From positions 1 to 53,048 of IMG/VR virus record IMGVR_UViG_3300042525_000250: 53,048 nucleotides of DNA; one strand, given 5' to 3'. The notes below the pieces were generated by a model, which saw only the letters and a program-made list of their open reading frames with translations, was not told the origin of the DNA and made no database searches. How positions within the stretch are numbered: position 1 is the first letter of the stretch; each line of letters begins with the position of its first letter. This document shows, piece after piece, positions 1 through 7,822 of this stretch. This DNA comes from a virus. A program made the position numbers and the translations under genes.

Positions 1-1660
1 GGTACTGTACGATTTTCTGAGCCATCGTAGACGCATTAGGGTCAGATACAGGGATAACTTCTGTAGTCGTATAGTCCGACTTCTTGGCTTTTCTACTTCC
101 TTCTTCAGGGTCATAGTCGTAATCCTCCGGTGCGTAAGCGGCGATAATACCTTTTAGGAGACCGAGCTCTTGCTTCATTGAATAATGCACACGTGCCTGA
201 ACAGCAGTAATCACTTTAAGTGTACGCTCTAAAATAGCAAGTGTCGTTCCTACAGGCGCATTACCCGACATATCAGATACTTGCAAATCCGCCGCGTTAG
301 CAAAGCGTCTACCTTCTTCTACAATCTGATTAAGCAGTGCCATCAATGTTTGTGACGGCTCTTTGTATGGAAGTGGAAGCAGGTTATCTCGAATAGTACC
401 ACTTGGTACATCTACATCGCGCCACTCTCCAGGAGAGATAGGCGTATCATCCCCTTTAATACGCATACCACGCGCTTTAAACCCACCAGGCAGATTACTT
501 AGCGTACCCGCATCAACCAGTTGTCTAATAAGAGAAGTACCGGACTTAGCAAATGCGCCAATAAGATGAATAAGGCCAAAGCAATAAAAGCCAAACCCAG
601 GGACATACCCATAATGAACAAAATGTTGTCGCTTGGTGTAGGTTTCATCATCTGGCTCCCAGTTACGTCTAATGGATAGAATCTCTTGACTTCCTTTCTC
701 AATAGTCACTACATAAGGTAGTGCAATTCCCGTTTCATCCCCATCTGCATCAGTATGCTCAAACCCTGGAAGGTCGAGGTCAACGTGCATTTCAAGGACT
801 TTATATCGGTCATCAGACGTTGCACTAAATCCCATCTTCTCAGCAATTTTCTTCTCAACGTCATCAAGCTGACTACTAGGCTCACCTAGGTCAATATCGC
901 GGTAAAACCCCGCTACCTGAAGCCTACGCATATCGTTCTCAGTCTTACGCATAACATGAGTTACACGCTCTGCTGTTTCTAAGTTAGATGCACCATAAGG
1001 TACAACCATGTCTTCAGCAGGGACAAATAGAGATGTTTGGCGGTTTAATTTTGGGTCAAAGTACACTTTTTTAAATGCATTACCAGATAGCCCAAGACCC
1101 CAAAGCATACGCTCATGCTCAGGTCTGTACTCGGTCATCACGTCTAAAAGCTGGTGATTCATGTCGTCTTGAACACGTACCGCCGCTTCCTTCTTACTAG
1201 AAGTCTCTTTACCAATAATCTTTGTTTTGACAGGACCTGCTGACGGGAATGTCGCCATCATAGTCTCAGCTTGAAACTTAACTAATGCTTCGCTAAGTAG
1301 AGGGTGATGCACACCACACGCACCATCCCAAGGCTCAGTACGCTCTTCAATCTTCATACCGAGTAGCTCTAAACCATCTGTATAAGTCGTAATCCAATCT
1401 TTACGCGAAGCCACGTCATCATCAAAGTCAGACAACAAATCTGCTGCAATAGACGAAAGCTCCCCATCATCTAGGAGTTCAGCTAAGTTCTCGTCAAAAT
1501 CTTCGTCCGTTTCTTCTTTAGGGTCAAAGTCAATCTCCATCCCACCCATTGCAATATGCAAACTTTCTGGGTCGTCAATTTCAATCTCGATGTCAGGCTC
1601 ATCGCCGCCGAGTAAGGACTCAAGTCCTAGTGGTGCTTGGTTTAGGCTTTTATCAAACAT
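1..1660 (-). CDS. Portal protein (3' end cut by window edge)
   Basis: The frame is open from an ATG at 1660 to the left edge, giving 553 codons and no stop. The portal is the dodecameric vertex protein through which DNA enters and leaves the capsid. The product has an acidic N-terminus, then a stretch with EPWDGACGVHHP and MMATFPSAGPV (about residues 108-155), then LWGLGLSGNAFKKVYFDP. This order resembles P22-type portals of podo-like phages as I know them; no database match was run. It lies 18 nt after the large-terminase stop in the same operon, the normal terminase-portal order. The upstream Shine-Dalgarno is weak (AGAG). The C-terminus is missing only because the window ends. Confidence 0.88.
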   Translation of the reverse strand, partial: MFDKSLNQAPLGLESLLGGDEPDIEIEIDDPESLHIAMGGMEIDFDPKEETDEDFDENLAELLDDGELSSIAADLLSDFDDDVASRKDWITTYTDGLELLGMKIEERTEPWDGACGVHHPLLSEALVKFQAETMMATFPSAGPVKTKIIGKETSSKKEAAVRVQDDMNHQLLDVMTEYRPEHERMLWGLGLSGNAFKKVYFDPKLNRQTSLFVPAEDMVVPYGASNLETAERVTHVMRKTENDMRRLQVAGFYRDIDLGEPSSQLDDVEKKIAEKMGFSATSDDRYKVLEMHVDLDLPGFEHTDADGDETGIALPYVVTIEKGSQEILSIRRNWEPDDETYTKRQHFVHYGYVPGFGFYCFGLIHLIGAFAKSGTSLIRQLVDAGTLSNLPGGFKARGMRIKGDDTPISPGEWRDVDVPSGTIRDNLLPLPYKEPSQTLMALLNQIVEEGRRFANAADLQVSDMSGNAPVGTTLAILERTLKVITAVQARVHYSMKQELGLLKGIIAAYAPEDYDYDPEEGSRKAKKSDYTTTEVIPVSDPNASTMAQKIVQY

Positions 1661-1678
1661 TTAGTTTCTCTGCTGTTG

Positions 1679-3175
1679 TTAGTAATATGCATTGCGCCGT
1701 GATGACCGCCCTCTAAACTCTCGCTCTGGTTCTGGCTCATCTAAATTAGTTGAAATAAACCCACCTTTTCTAAACCTTGCCATCGCCATTGACACGGTAT
1801 CCACATAGTCATCGTGTTGCCCTGCGGGAAATGATGCCACCTCTTCGATAACCTCGTCCGCAAATCGTGTGTTCGGTGCCCATACTCTACCAGAGTGAAA
1901 TAAGTCTGCAACCGCATTAAGCCTAGATATCTTATCGTTACCTCTTGTAGGCGTGAATTCCATCACTGGAATACCCATTGCACGTAGCTCATATATAAGT
2001 GGCGCACCAGACGCTTTCTTTTCTACGATTATACTATCAGGTTGCCAATAGTTATAGTCATCCAGCACAACTTGCTTAAGTTCGGGGAACTCATACCGCC
2101 CACGTTTCGCATCAAGCATAATAATGTTAGCCTGCATCACGCCGTTGTCGTTGTCTTGGTAGAACACGCCCCACACAGTACACGCACTATAGTCAGCTCG
2201 CTGTGATTTCTCAAACGCCGTATCCCAAGTCATCAATATAAAGTCTGTAGGTGGTGGGTCTTCTTTAGTCCATTTCTGCCACCACTCTCTTTTAACTATC
2301 GCACCTTCTTCGGAGGTGGGATTCTGCTGATACTGCGCCTGCCACTTGGATATATCAATCGCATCTCGTGTTGCCTCAAGTTCCTCAAGACTCCAGAACT
2401 CAGGCCACAGCGGTTTACCTGAAGGCAATATGGCAGGGAACTCTACCACTCTCCAATTCTCGTTGCCTCTCTGCATCGCCGCTTCAAGCACTTGTCCCGT
2501 CAGGTCTCTTTTTGACCAACGAGTCTGGATGATGATTATGGCTCCGCCAGGCTGGAGACGCTGACGCGGACCAGACGTGTACCACTCGTACACTTTATCG
2601 TAAATCTCAGGGTTACTCGCCGCTATCGCCGCTTCTTGTTCACTGTGCGGGTCGTCAATTATCAGCAGGTCAGCACCTTTACCAGTTACTGCACCCCCTA
2701 CCCCGATAGCAAAATAGTCACCTCCTGCACTGGTGTTCCATCTACCCGCCGCCTTGGAGTCAGACCGCAAACCTACGTTAGGGAACACTTCTTGATACGC
2801 AGGAGAGTCTACTAAGTTACGCACTTTTCGACCAAAACCCACCGCAAGGTCAGCTGTATGCGAGCACTGAATTACTTTTTTATTAGGAAACCGCCCTAAA
2901 AACCAAGCCGGCAGAAGGTACGACCCAAACTCACTCTTTGTATGACGTGGGCCTAAGTTAATAATAAGCCGCTTGCACTCGCCTCTGGCTACGCGCTCAA
3001 ACTCTGAGGCTATCCTTGCATGATGTCGACCATAAATAAAGTCAGGCCACACCGACTGCACAAACGCTAAGAAGTCAGTCTGTGAATTTTCTCGCTCTCT
3101 TCGGCGCTTAAGCTCTCGTACAAGTTGTGCTATACGTTCTTTATCTGATGGAGGCACATGGGCTAACTTACTCAT
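1679..3175 (-). CDS. terL: Terminase large subunit (ATPase/nuclease)
   Basis: 498 residues, a usual TerL length. The N-terminal ATPase has an atypical Walker A (NLGPRHTKSE, about residues 72-81) and a Walker B with catalytic acid (LLIIDDPHSE, about residues 170-179). A coupling-type motif IIIIQTRWS follows. The C-terminal RNase H-like nuclease shows a first Asp in MTWDTAF (about 316) and the closing HDDYVDTVSMAMARF (about 455-469). It drives DNA into the procapsid and cuts the concatemer. The start overlaps the small-terminase end by 8 bp. It belongs to the TerL group with a psiM2 ORF9-like C-terminal domain. Confidence 0.95.
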   Translation of the reverse strand: MSKLAHVPPSDKERIAQLVRELKRRRERENSQTDFLAFVQSVWPDFIYGRHHARIASEFERVARGECKRLIINLGPRHTKSEFGSYLLPAWFLGRFPNKKVIQCSHTADLAVGFGRKVRNLVDSPAYQEVFPNVGLRSDSKAAGRWNTSAGGDYFAIGVGGAVTGKGADLLIIDDPHSEQEAAIAASNPEIYDKVYEWYTSGPRQRLQPGGAIIIIQTRWSKRDLTGQVLEAAMQRGNENWRVVEFPAILPSGKPLWPEFWSLEELEATRDAIDISKWQAQYQQNPTSEEGAIVKREWWQKWTKEDPPPTDFILMTWDTAFEKSQRADYSACTVWGVFYQDNDNGVMQANIIMLDAKRGRYEFPELKQVVLDDYNYWQPDSIIVEKKASGAPLIYELRAMGIPVMEFTPTRGNDKISRLNAVADLFHSGRVWAPNTRFADEVIEEVASFPAGQHDDYVDTVSMAMARFRKGGFISTNLDEPEPEREFRGRSSRRNAYY

Positions 3176-3812
3176 CTTCTACCTCCTCAAATTCCTCTTC
3201 TTCAGCACCACCTTTAAGCTCTTCATCGGAAATCTGCTCGTATTGCACATCAATTGAGCCAAGCTCACCGCCAATAGAGTACGTTGACATCAACTCATTA
3301 AGCTCAGACTCTAGGTCACCTGTCGGTTTATCTGCAGCAGCTACCTCTACTTTTGTCGTAAAGAGCCCAATTTCAGTTACCTTACCTAGCATTTCAACCG
3401 CCTTAATTTGAAGTTTTGGGTCTTCATTTTCGGCAAGTTCAAATAGCTTAAAGAGCACATATTGACGCATCTTGTTTGTAGAATTTGCCAACGTGTAGTC
3501 AAAACGCTTTAAAAGTTTGTCGAGAGCTTTAGCCGCACCGGGTGTGGTAGGTGCAACAGGGGCATCAGGTTGTTCTAAGAAAATGTTCAACGCTTCGTTT
3601 TTTTCTGCATAGGTTAATTGAGGCTCTGGCGGAGGAGGCGGCTCTGGAAATCCTTGCTGCGTTAAAAAATCTTGGTTTTGAAACGCTTCTTTAGCGGAAA
3701 ATCGCCGTTTAACTACCTCATCTGGGGCAAGCTGTTCGTATACAGGGGAAAATTCAAAAGTTTCGTCCTCATCAAATTCCCCGAAATCATCTATTGTGTC
3801 ATTTATCTGCAT
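3168..3812 (-). CDS. Probable terminase small subunit
   Basis: 214 residues, first gene of the leftward packaging operon, directly upstream of TerL with an 8-bp overlap. Both termini are highly acidic (the C-terminus ends EEEEFEEVEDE) and a Pro-rich stretch lies near residue 60. The ordered part is helical: DKLLKRFDYTLANSTNK, RQYVLFKLFELAENEDPK, KAVEMLGKVTEIGLF (about residues 97-153). Small terminases are helical DNA-recognition oligomers, and this core plus position supports the call. No classical HTH is evident by eye, so recognition rests mostly on context. Confidence 0.7.
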   Translation of the reverse strand: MQINDTIDDFGEFDEDETFEFSPVYEQLAPDEVVKRRFSAKEAFQNQDFLTQQGFPEPPPPPEPQLTYAEKNEALNIFLEQPDAPVAPTTPGAAKALDKLLKRFDYTLANSTNKMRQYVLFKLFELAENEDPKLQIKAVEMLGKVTEIGLFTTKVEVAAADKPTGDLESELNELMSTYSIGGELGSIDVQYEQISDEELKGGAEEEEFEEVEDE

Positions 3813-4158
3813 ATTCTTTCTTTGTTATAAACATACATGAGCCTATAGCTTACCTTACTTTGCAAATTTTTTGTGAAAAATTTTTTTGATGGGCGTTTAT
3901 ATAAGTGACGGGGGGTGTTGCTGTGTGACTATGTGAGATTTGAGGTTACTGGATTTATGAAAGTTTAGGGTAATAAGGTGATTTAGTATTTTGGTAAATG
4001 TAGTGGTGCTATGAGCATAATAGTATGTATACGAGATAGTGGAATCCTACTTTTAAAAATTGGGGGGCGGGGTCTGCCGTCATCAATGCTGTCAAATAAT
4101 TGTAAATTTCACTGAAAATAGCCCAAAAACGCTGTTTTTATTCCTATATATAGGGCAA

Positions 4159-4177
4159 AGGATATACCGTATATCCT
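4159..4177. promoter_or_regulatory. 19-bp palindrome, copy 1 (central base C)
   Basis: AGGATATAC-C-GTATATCCT, two 9-base arms around one base. It ends 11 bp upstream of the -35 box at 4189, where an activator would normally bind. It is the only one of the seven copies placed upstream of a predicted promoter. Another palindrome, CCTATATATAGG, ends 5 bp before it. Confidence 0.8.
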
Positions 4178-4188
4178 AAAAATATTAG

Positions 4189-4216
4189 TTGACATTATGG
4201 GATGGGATGGTATAAA
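4189..4216 (+). promoter_or_regulatory. Sigma70-type promoter (early rightward)
   Basis: TTGACA (4189-4194), 16-bp spacer, TATAAA (4211-4216). The decamer TTAGTTGACA is shared with the promoter at 25625. The start of transcription should be about 4223-4225, exactly where a 9-bp hairpin begins. It drives the 222-residue early gene and perhaps the following one, which ends at the terminator near 5280. Confidence 0.75.
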
Positions 4217-4224
4217 CTATAGTC

Positions 4225-4248
4225 CAGTTAAGCAATAACGCTTAACTG
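4225..4248 (+). promoter_or_regulatory. 5'-terminal mRNA hairpin
   Basis: Perfect 9-bp stem, arms CAGTTAAGC and GCTTAACTG with loop AATAAC. It would sit at or within a few bases of the 5' end of the transcript from the 4189 promoter. A second small stem (GGGC / GCCC) follows at once. Such 5' stem-loops can protect mRNA from 5'-end-dependent decay; that role is inferred. Confidence 0.6.
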
Positions 4249-4288
4249 AAGGGCGGCTTTGCCCGTATACATAAACAAGGTGACTGAA

Positions 4289-4957
4289 ATGAAAAATGTT
4301 AAAAGATTAGTTAAGTCTGCAACCACTGCAACCACTGCAACCACTGCAACCAATGAAAATGCTAACGTACAGTTAGCAGATGACATCATGGTATTTGTTG
4401 GATTAGCGTTAGACTACACTCAACATAAAAGTGCAATGCAAGGCGTCAAAATAGCAATGACGCCGCATATCGAACGTTATCGCCAAGCTGGGTACACTAG
4501 CATTAGTGCCGGCGCAAAGGGGCGCAGTAAAAATATTCCTACACCAGCGAATAACGAGTTGCCTTATACGCTTGTTGTGGCGGCATTCGATGCTATGTGT
4601 TCAAAACGCGGTATTGTATACGATAACACTACAAAGTTAGCGGGCGGTAAAACGCAGTGGCAAAATGCTAAGAATCAATTCCTAGCAAGTTTTAAACTTG
4701 CTTTAGATACAGGCGAATGGGACAACAATGTTAGCCGCGCCACTGCAGAGACTACTGCAGAAACTACTGCAGAAACAAAAGAAAAAAGGGGCTCAAAAGA
4801 ACGTAAAGCACCGACTGTTGACAGCGTATCAAAGTCACTGTTAGAAAAGGGCTTAACCACTCAACAGCTCTTAGACGTATTAGCTAAAGTATGCAAGGAG
4901 TGTTCATGCGACCACTGGACTTATAGTGTGGTTAAAACCGACCACCCTAAAAAATAA
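4289..4957 (+). CDS. Early protein of unknown function with two short tandem repeats
   Basis: 222 residues from the ATG at 4289, chosen because AAGGTG lies just upstream; an in-frame upstream start at 4259 has no ribosome site. The N-terminus carries an (ATT)n repeat from a 9-bp DNA unit (ACTGCAACC-type), and residues about 153-163 carry AETTAETTAET from a 12-bp unit. The middle (about 30-145) is a folded-looking domain with IAMTPHIERYRQAGYTSISAG. The C-terminal third is basic, then helical, with a CKECSCDHW cluster. First gene behind the 4189 promoter. The family is not recognised; a DNA-binding or host-takeover role is possible but not shown. Confidence 0.85.
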   Translation: MKNVKRLVKSATTATTATTATNENANVQLADDIMVFVGLALDYTQHKSAMQGVKIAMTPHIERYRQAGYTSISAGAKGRSKNIPTPANNELPYTLVVAAFDAMCSKRGIVYDNTTKLAGGKTQWQNAKNQFLASFKLALDTGEWDNNVSRATAETTAETTAETKEKRGSKERKAPTVDSVSKSLLEKGLTTQQLLDVLAKVCKECSCDHWTYSVVKTDHPKK

Positions 4958-4972
4958 ATAACACATTAGGTT

Positions 4973-4991
4973 AGGATATACCGTATATCCT
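4973..4991. promoter_or_regulatory. 19-bp palindrome, copy 2 (central base C)
   Basis: AGGATATACCGTATATCCT, extended to TTAGG...CCTAA, so 23 bp are symmetrical. It lies in the 69-bp gap between two genes and ends 35 nt before the next start codon. No promoter is visible next to it, so it is probably transcribed as part of the mRNA. Confidence 0.8.
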
Positions 4992-5026
4992 AACCGCCCT
5001 TTAAAATGCACAATAGGACTAAAGCA

Positions 5027-5257
5027 ATGAAGAAATTTAAAATAGCAGTAACCAACTGTAATGGTTGGAACCAAATTGGCTTTATAGCCACAAAAGATGA
5101 CTTTGTGTCATCAAAAGTATTTAGTAGAAGGATTGATGCAGATAACTTTGCTAAAGTCCAGTCCGATTGGAATTCACAATTTGATAATCAAAGGATTGGA
5201 TTTTTAGTTTGTCGTAAGACACCCTGCAAAGGCTGGGTCGTAGTTGCCCAGTTTTAA
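5027..5257 (+). CDS. Small hypothetical protein
   Basis: 76 residues, starting MKKFKIAVTNCNGW. The ATG at 5027 is preferred over one at 5006 because AGGA lies 8 nt before it. The sequence looks like one small alpha/beta domain, with hydrophobic strands FKIAVTN, GFIAT, RIGFLVCRK and a final GWVVVAQF, plus a central helix RIDADNFAKVQSDW. Several phages carry small proteins of this style that read like a strand-helix-strand domain; the family is not recognised. A strong terminator follows, so it closes the first early unit. Confidence 0.8.
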   Translation: MKKFKIAVTNCNGWNQIGFIATKDDFVSSKVFSRRIDADNFAKVQSDWNSQFDNQRIGFLVCRKTPCKGWVVVAQF

Positions 5258-5269
5258 AGGTTAAACAGG

Positions 5270-5293
5270 AAGCCCTCGAAAGAGGGCTTTTTT
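5270..5293 (+). terminator. Rho-independent terminator
   Basis: Arms AAGCCCTC and GAGGGCTT around a GAAA tetraloop, running into six T. It lies 13 nt after the stop of the 76-residue gene, and ends transcription ahead of the repeat-rich non-coding block. Confidence 0.92.
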
Positions 5294-5310
5294 ATTGCCT
5301 AAAATTTATT

Positions 5311-5329
5311 AGGATATACTGTATATCCT
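5311..5329. promoter_or_regulatory. 19-bp palindrome, copy 3 (central base T)
   Basis: AGGATATACTGTATATCCT. The symmetry extends to ATTAGG...CCTAAT, 25 bp in all, the longest of the seven. It lies 18 bp past the terminator T run and 80 bp before copy 4. Confidence 0.8.
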
Positions 5330-5351
5330 AATTGATACTAGTTCCCGTGTT

Positions 5352-5450
5352 GACGGCGAGCTATCGTGGAGTTACTGAGGAGCAAGCAATAGGATATACA
5401 GTATATCCTATGATAACTGTTTCCAGAGGAGACGGCGAGCTATCGTGGAG
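5352..5450 (+). repeat. 20-bp direct repeat, two copies
   Basis: GACGGCGAGCTATCGTGGAG at 5352-5371 and again, identical, at 5431-5450 (79-bp step). Together with palindromes 3 and 4 (80-bp step) it forms a roughly 80-bp composite unit present twice. The sequence between the conserved parts has diverged, so the conserved parts appear to be held by selection. Confidence 0.85.
5391..5409. promoter_or_regulatory. 19-bp palindrome, copy 4 (central base A)
   Basis: AGGATATACAGTATATCCT, symmetrical over 23 bp (ATAGG...CCTAT). It lies between the two copies of the 20-bp direct repeat. Confidence 0.8.
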
Positions 5451-5462
5451 CTGTACAAGATT

Positions 5463-5528
5463 TATGTTACGGTTTACTTGGGACAATTCTTAAGATGTGA
5501 TTGTATGCTACGGTTTACTTGGGACAAT
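5463..5528 (+). repeat. 25-bp direct repeat, two copies, one mismatch
   Basis: Copies at 5463-5487 and 5504-5528, 41 bp apart, each ending ACGGTTTACTTGGGACAAT. They differ only at position 5 (T or C). They follow the 20-bp repeats and precede the A/T tract. Confidence 0.85.
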
Positions 5529-5686
5529 AAAGCTGATTTTAATCGGCGATTTCGCAATGATAGTAGGCATAAGAATTTTTTAAACCCAGCAAATCCGCAG
5601 TGTGTGTTATTACTACTACTACTACTAACTATTATTAAATATATATATAAGAGAGAATATATATATATATATTTATAAGATTTTTG

Positions 5687-5721
5687 TCCCTGTACGACTG
5701 AGCTGACAGGGAGCATTTTTT
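5687..5721 (+). terminator. Possible terminator
   Basis: Arms TCCCTGT and ACAGGGA with a 12-nt loop, followed after GC by a run of six T. It is weaker than the terminator at 5270 because the loop is long and the T run starts 2 nt after the stem. It may instead be part of the repeat block's structure. Confidence 0.4.
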
Positions 5722-5929
5722 CGCTTTTTCGTCCTCTTCCTTTCTCTCTCTTTTCATTTTACGAGATACTATCACAAATCTATGATATCATATCTACAGG
5801 TCGCGGATTTACTGGGCGCAAAAAACGCTCCCACCTTATATAATTGCGAAAACGCCTTTTTTAAATGGTTTGCTCATACCGTCACCTACAACTTATAACC
5901 CATACAATTCACCACATGAGGATGCAAAA

Positions 5930-7129
5930 ATGGACGAAAAACTCGCTTTGCAAGAGGCAGAACGCCTTAACAGACTATACAAAACCGAATATAAAGCCTA
6001 TCTACGAGCATTGCATGGACGGCAAACTAGACTAGAGAACCGCTTGGCAAACAAACTTGCACGAGAAGTAGCGCATAAAGATAAGACTAATGCCACTTTT
6101 GATAGGCTTTATGCAATGACCCACTACACTTATGAGGTAGAGGGTAAGAAGAGTATGCGAGTAATAGATGTACTAAAACCGCAGGTAAAGAAAATACTGG
6201 AAGGTTATACAGCGTATAACCTTCCAAAAGAGCCGCGCCCAGTGCTAACACAGGCGATAGTGCAGGCTAAGTACTTCTATGACCCAGCTACGGGCGAGAT
6301 AACCTACAACGAAGGGCGATGCATGGATAAAAGCGCAGTACACACGCCCCCACCTGTAAAGATGCCATACAAGCAGAACCTAACACTAAATCGCTTGCCA
6401 CTAAGAGCTAAAGGTAAAATACCAGTACACACTGGGTTTACATCCTACAATACAGATGCCTATGCACTACTTGATGATGACGTAAGGCTACAATGCATAA
6501 AACGCTATTACCTAGAGAGAAACCCAGACTTAACAGCTCTCAATGCAACAGTACGCAAGACGTACTATATAAAGGCAAATCCACGCACACCGCGTGTGTA
6601 CATAAACAAGAACTCGTACTTACCGCAGGCGATAGCCTATCTATATATGGGTGCAGGCGGTCGCTTTGACTACACAGGCGGGATAGATAACATCAAGCGC
6701 ATACAAGAAGAAATAACGTGCGAACCGTACGGTACGCGCAACATCAACCCAAAGACAAACAAACCCTGTGCATACCCATGCAGGGACGGCAATTCACTCA
6801 ACTATGCATGGGATAACATAAAGCCAGAGCCACTGGCTACAGCGGCACTAACACGCTCTCCCGATGCCAAGCGAAAGCCCATAAACAGAGGTGATGCACA
6901 CCTGCCAGATACATACAAGCGGCGCATGACGTACAGCACAGAGCGGAACGTGCGTATAGTGGGGGATAAGTACACCGTGCATAGCATGGGGACGGGCAAT
7001 AAAACCACCGTGTGTGATTCGTGGGAGGATGCAGTGACTGTATTTAATGCACAGCTCAAGAGAGTTAAAGGGGCAAAAACAAAACTTGCCAATGGCAACA
7101 TTATGGTCACAACGGAGATAAAGAAATGA
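5930..7129 (+). CDS. Basic protein of unknown function, possible HNH-like relative
   Basis: 399 residues from the ATG at 5930, chosen for GAGG 8 nt upstream; an in-frame TTG at 5870 is less likely. The N-terminal 70 residues are helical and highly charged. Near residue 135 is YFYDPATGEITYN, close to the FxYDPxTGxL stretch that precedes many phage HNH nuclease domains. A region ending DGNSLNYAWDNIKPEP (about residues 285-305) looks like the asparagine part of an HNH fold, but the usual paired histidines are not evident. The C-terminus (VGDKYTVHSMGTGNKTTVCDSWEDAVTVFN) is reminiscent of small DNA-binding AP2-like domains. It overlaps the next gene by ATGA. Confidence 0.8.
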   Translation: MDEKLALQEAERLNRLYKTEYKAYLRALHGRQTRLENRLANKLAREVAHKDKTNATFDRLYAMTHYTYEVEGKKSMRVIDVLKPQVKKILEGYTAYNLPKEPRPVLTQAIVQAKYFYDPATGEITYNEGRCMDKSAVHTPPPVKMPYKQNLTLNRLPLRAKGKIPVHTGFTSYNTDAYALLDDDVRLQCIKRYYLERNPDLTALNATVRKTYYIKANPRTPRVYINKNSYLPQAIAYLYMGAGGRFDYTGGIDNIKRIQEEITCEPYGTRNINPKTNKPCAYPCRDGNSLNYAWDNIKPEPLATAALTRSPDAKRKPINRGDAHLPDTYKRRMTYSTERNVRIVGDKYTVHSMGTGNKTTVCDSWEDAVTVFNAQLKRVKGAKTKLANGNIMVTTEIKK

Positions 7130-7707
7130 GTAAGGATAACAAAGCACGCGAAGCACTCAAAGAACTAGGCATTAGCTTAGAGAAGACAATAAACTGGGTT
7201 AAGGCATCTAAAGAGCAGATGAACGTCATAGCGTGTACACGCAGTAAGAACAGCTCAGTGGAGAATATAGAGGGTGATGCAGACCATGTGTATATCCCTG
7301 TGTGCGGAAATATAGAGGTTAAGACGTTTTTGGAAGTGAATAGAGAAGAGATGGAGATGATGTGGACAAACGAGAAGGTCGATGGGGCGGAGGATGCGTA
7401 CACTACGTTATATATGAAACACATCCCGTTTGGTGGGACTGCGGAGATAGCATGGTCGATAGAGCTGTTGCGTGACTTGGTATCACCGTATTACTTAGTA
7501 AGGCTTGGACGGATGCAGGGCACACTAGCTTCAATGCGCATGACAACAGAGCAGATGCAAGCGGCGTTTATTCTGCAACCTGTGTTTGCTGAGGTGTCAA
7601 ACTTGCTGGTGTGCAAACACTTTCCGAATTTAATATTAAGTCAGTATAACAAGGCGATAACTGTTCCTAAAGAAGAGGAGCAAAAACAACAACATACCGT
7701 CCCATAA
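7126..7707 (+). CDS. Hypothetical protein
   Basis: 193 residues, start ATG at 7126 coupled to the upstream stop through ATGA. Helical N-terminus (DNKAREALKELGISLEKTINWVKASKEQM), a central strand-rich part with YIPVCGNIEVKTFLEV, then a long helical segment SIELLRDLVSPYYLVRLGRMQG. The C-terminal tail is charged. I do not recognise the family. The shared expression with the preceding 399-residue protein suggests the two act together. The next promoter starts 3 nt after its stop. Confidence 0.82.
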   Translation: MSKDNKAREALKELGISLEKTINWVKASKEQMNVIACTRSKNSSVENIEGDADHVYIPVCGNIEVKTFLEVNREEMEMMWTNEKVDGAEDAYTTLYMKHIPFGGTAEIAWSIELLRDLVSPYYLVRLGRMQGTLASMRMTTEQMQAAFILQPVFAEVSNLLVCKHFPNLILSQYNKAITVPKEEEQKQQHTVP

Positions 7708-7710
7708 CGC

Positions 7711-7739
7711 TTGACTTAGGGTATAAAAGGGTGTATAAT
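7711..7739 (+). promoter_or_regulatory. Sigma70 promoter (near consensus)
   Basis: TTGACT (7711-7716), 17-bp spacer, TATAAT (7734-7739), continuing ATGTACCA. It is a sister of the promoter at 8102: both have GCTTGAC at the -35 and TATAATATGTACCA at the -10. The transcript should begin near 7746, just before a 6-bp hairpin (GAGATG / CATCTC, 7749-7767). Confidence 0.88.
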
Positions 7740-7779
7740 ATGTACCAAGAGATGAGAAAAGCATCTCGAAACAAAACAA

Positions 7780-7798
7780 AGGATATACGGTATATCCT
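7780..7798. promoter_or_regulatory. 19-bp palindrome, copy 5 (central base G)
   Basis: AGGATATACGGTATATCCT, about 35 nt into the transcript from the 7711 promoter and ending 24 nt before the next ATG. In this position it could act as a roadblock operator or as an RNA hairpin in the leader. Confidence 0.8.
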
Positions 7799-7822
7799 AA
7801 TAACAATAACGGAGTAAACGAC

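Larger units (their letters stand above)
3813..4288. other. Strand-switch intergenic region
   Basis: A 476-bp gene-free region between the leftward packaging operon and the rightward early genes. In order it holds: an A/T-rich patch (3870-3900); a G-rich, C-poor tract (3901-4020 has 39 G and 6 C by hand count); a G run GGGGGGCGGGG near 4061; a 12-bp palindrome CCTATATATAGG (4143-4154); one copy of the 19-bp palindrome; a sigma70 promoter; and a hairpin at the predicted transcript start. A leftward promoter for the terminase operon must lie here or nearby, but I could not place a convincing one. A pac/cos site is possible because small terminase is adjacent. Confidence 0.75.
5258..5929. other. 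Gene-free repeat block, candidate replication origin or regulatory locus
   Basis: 672 bp with no credible gene. In order: a terminator, two palindromes spaced 80 bp, two copies of a 20-bp direct repeat spaced 79 bp, two copies of a 25-bp repeat spaced 41 bp, a TAC triplet run (about 5610-5626), a pure A/T dinucleotide tract (about 5636-5676), and a hairpin followed by T runs (5687-5721). Iterated sites next to an easily melted A/T tract are what a theta origin often looks like. Origin function is inference. Confidence 0.5.

Noticed and set aside
499-702. Minus-strand frame of 67 codons inside the portal gene
   Set aside because: It is in another frame of a longer, well-supported coding sequence.
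4090-4095. TGTCAA as the -35 box of a leftward promoter for the terminase operon
   Set aside because: No -10-like sequence lies at 16-18 bp in the minus direction.
5445-5678. Open frame with a run of seven Leu and YIYIYL, plus a minus-strand frame over the same place
   Set aside because: Both are products of the triplet and A/T dinucleotide repeats, start inside direct repeats and have no ribosome site.
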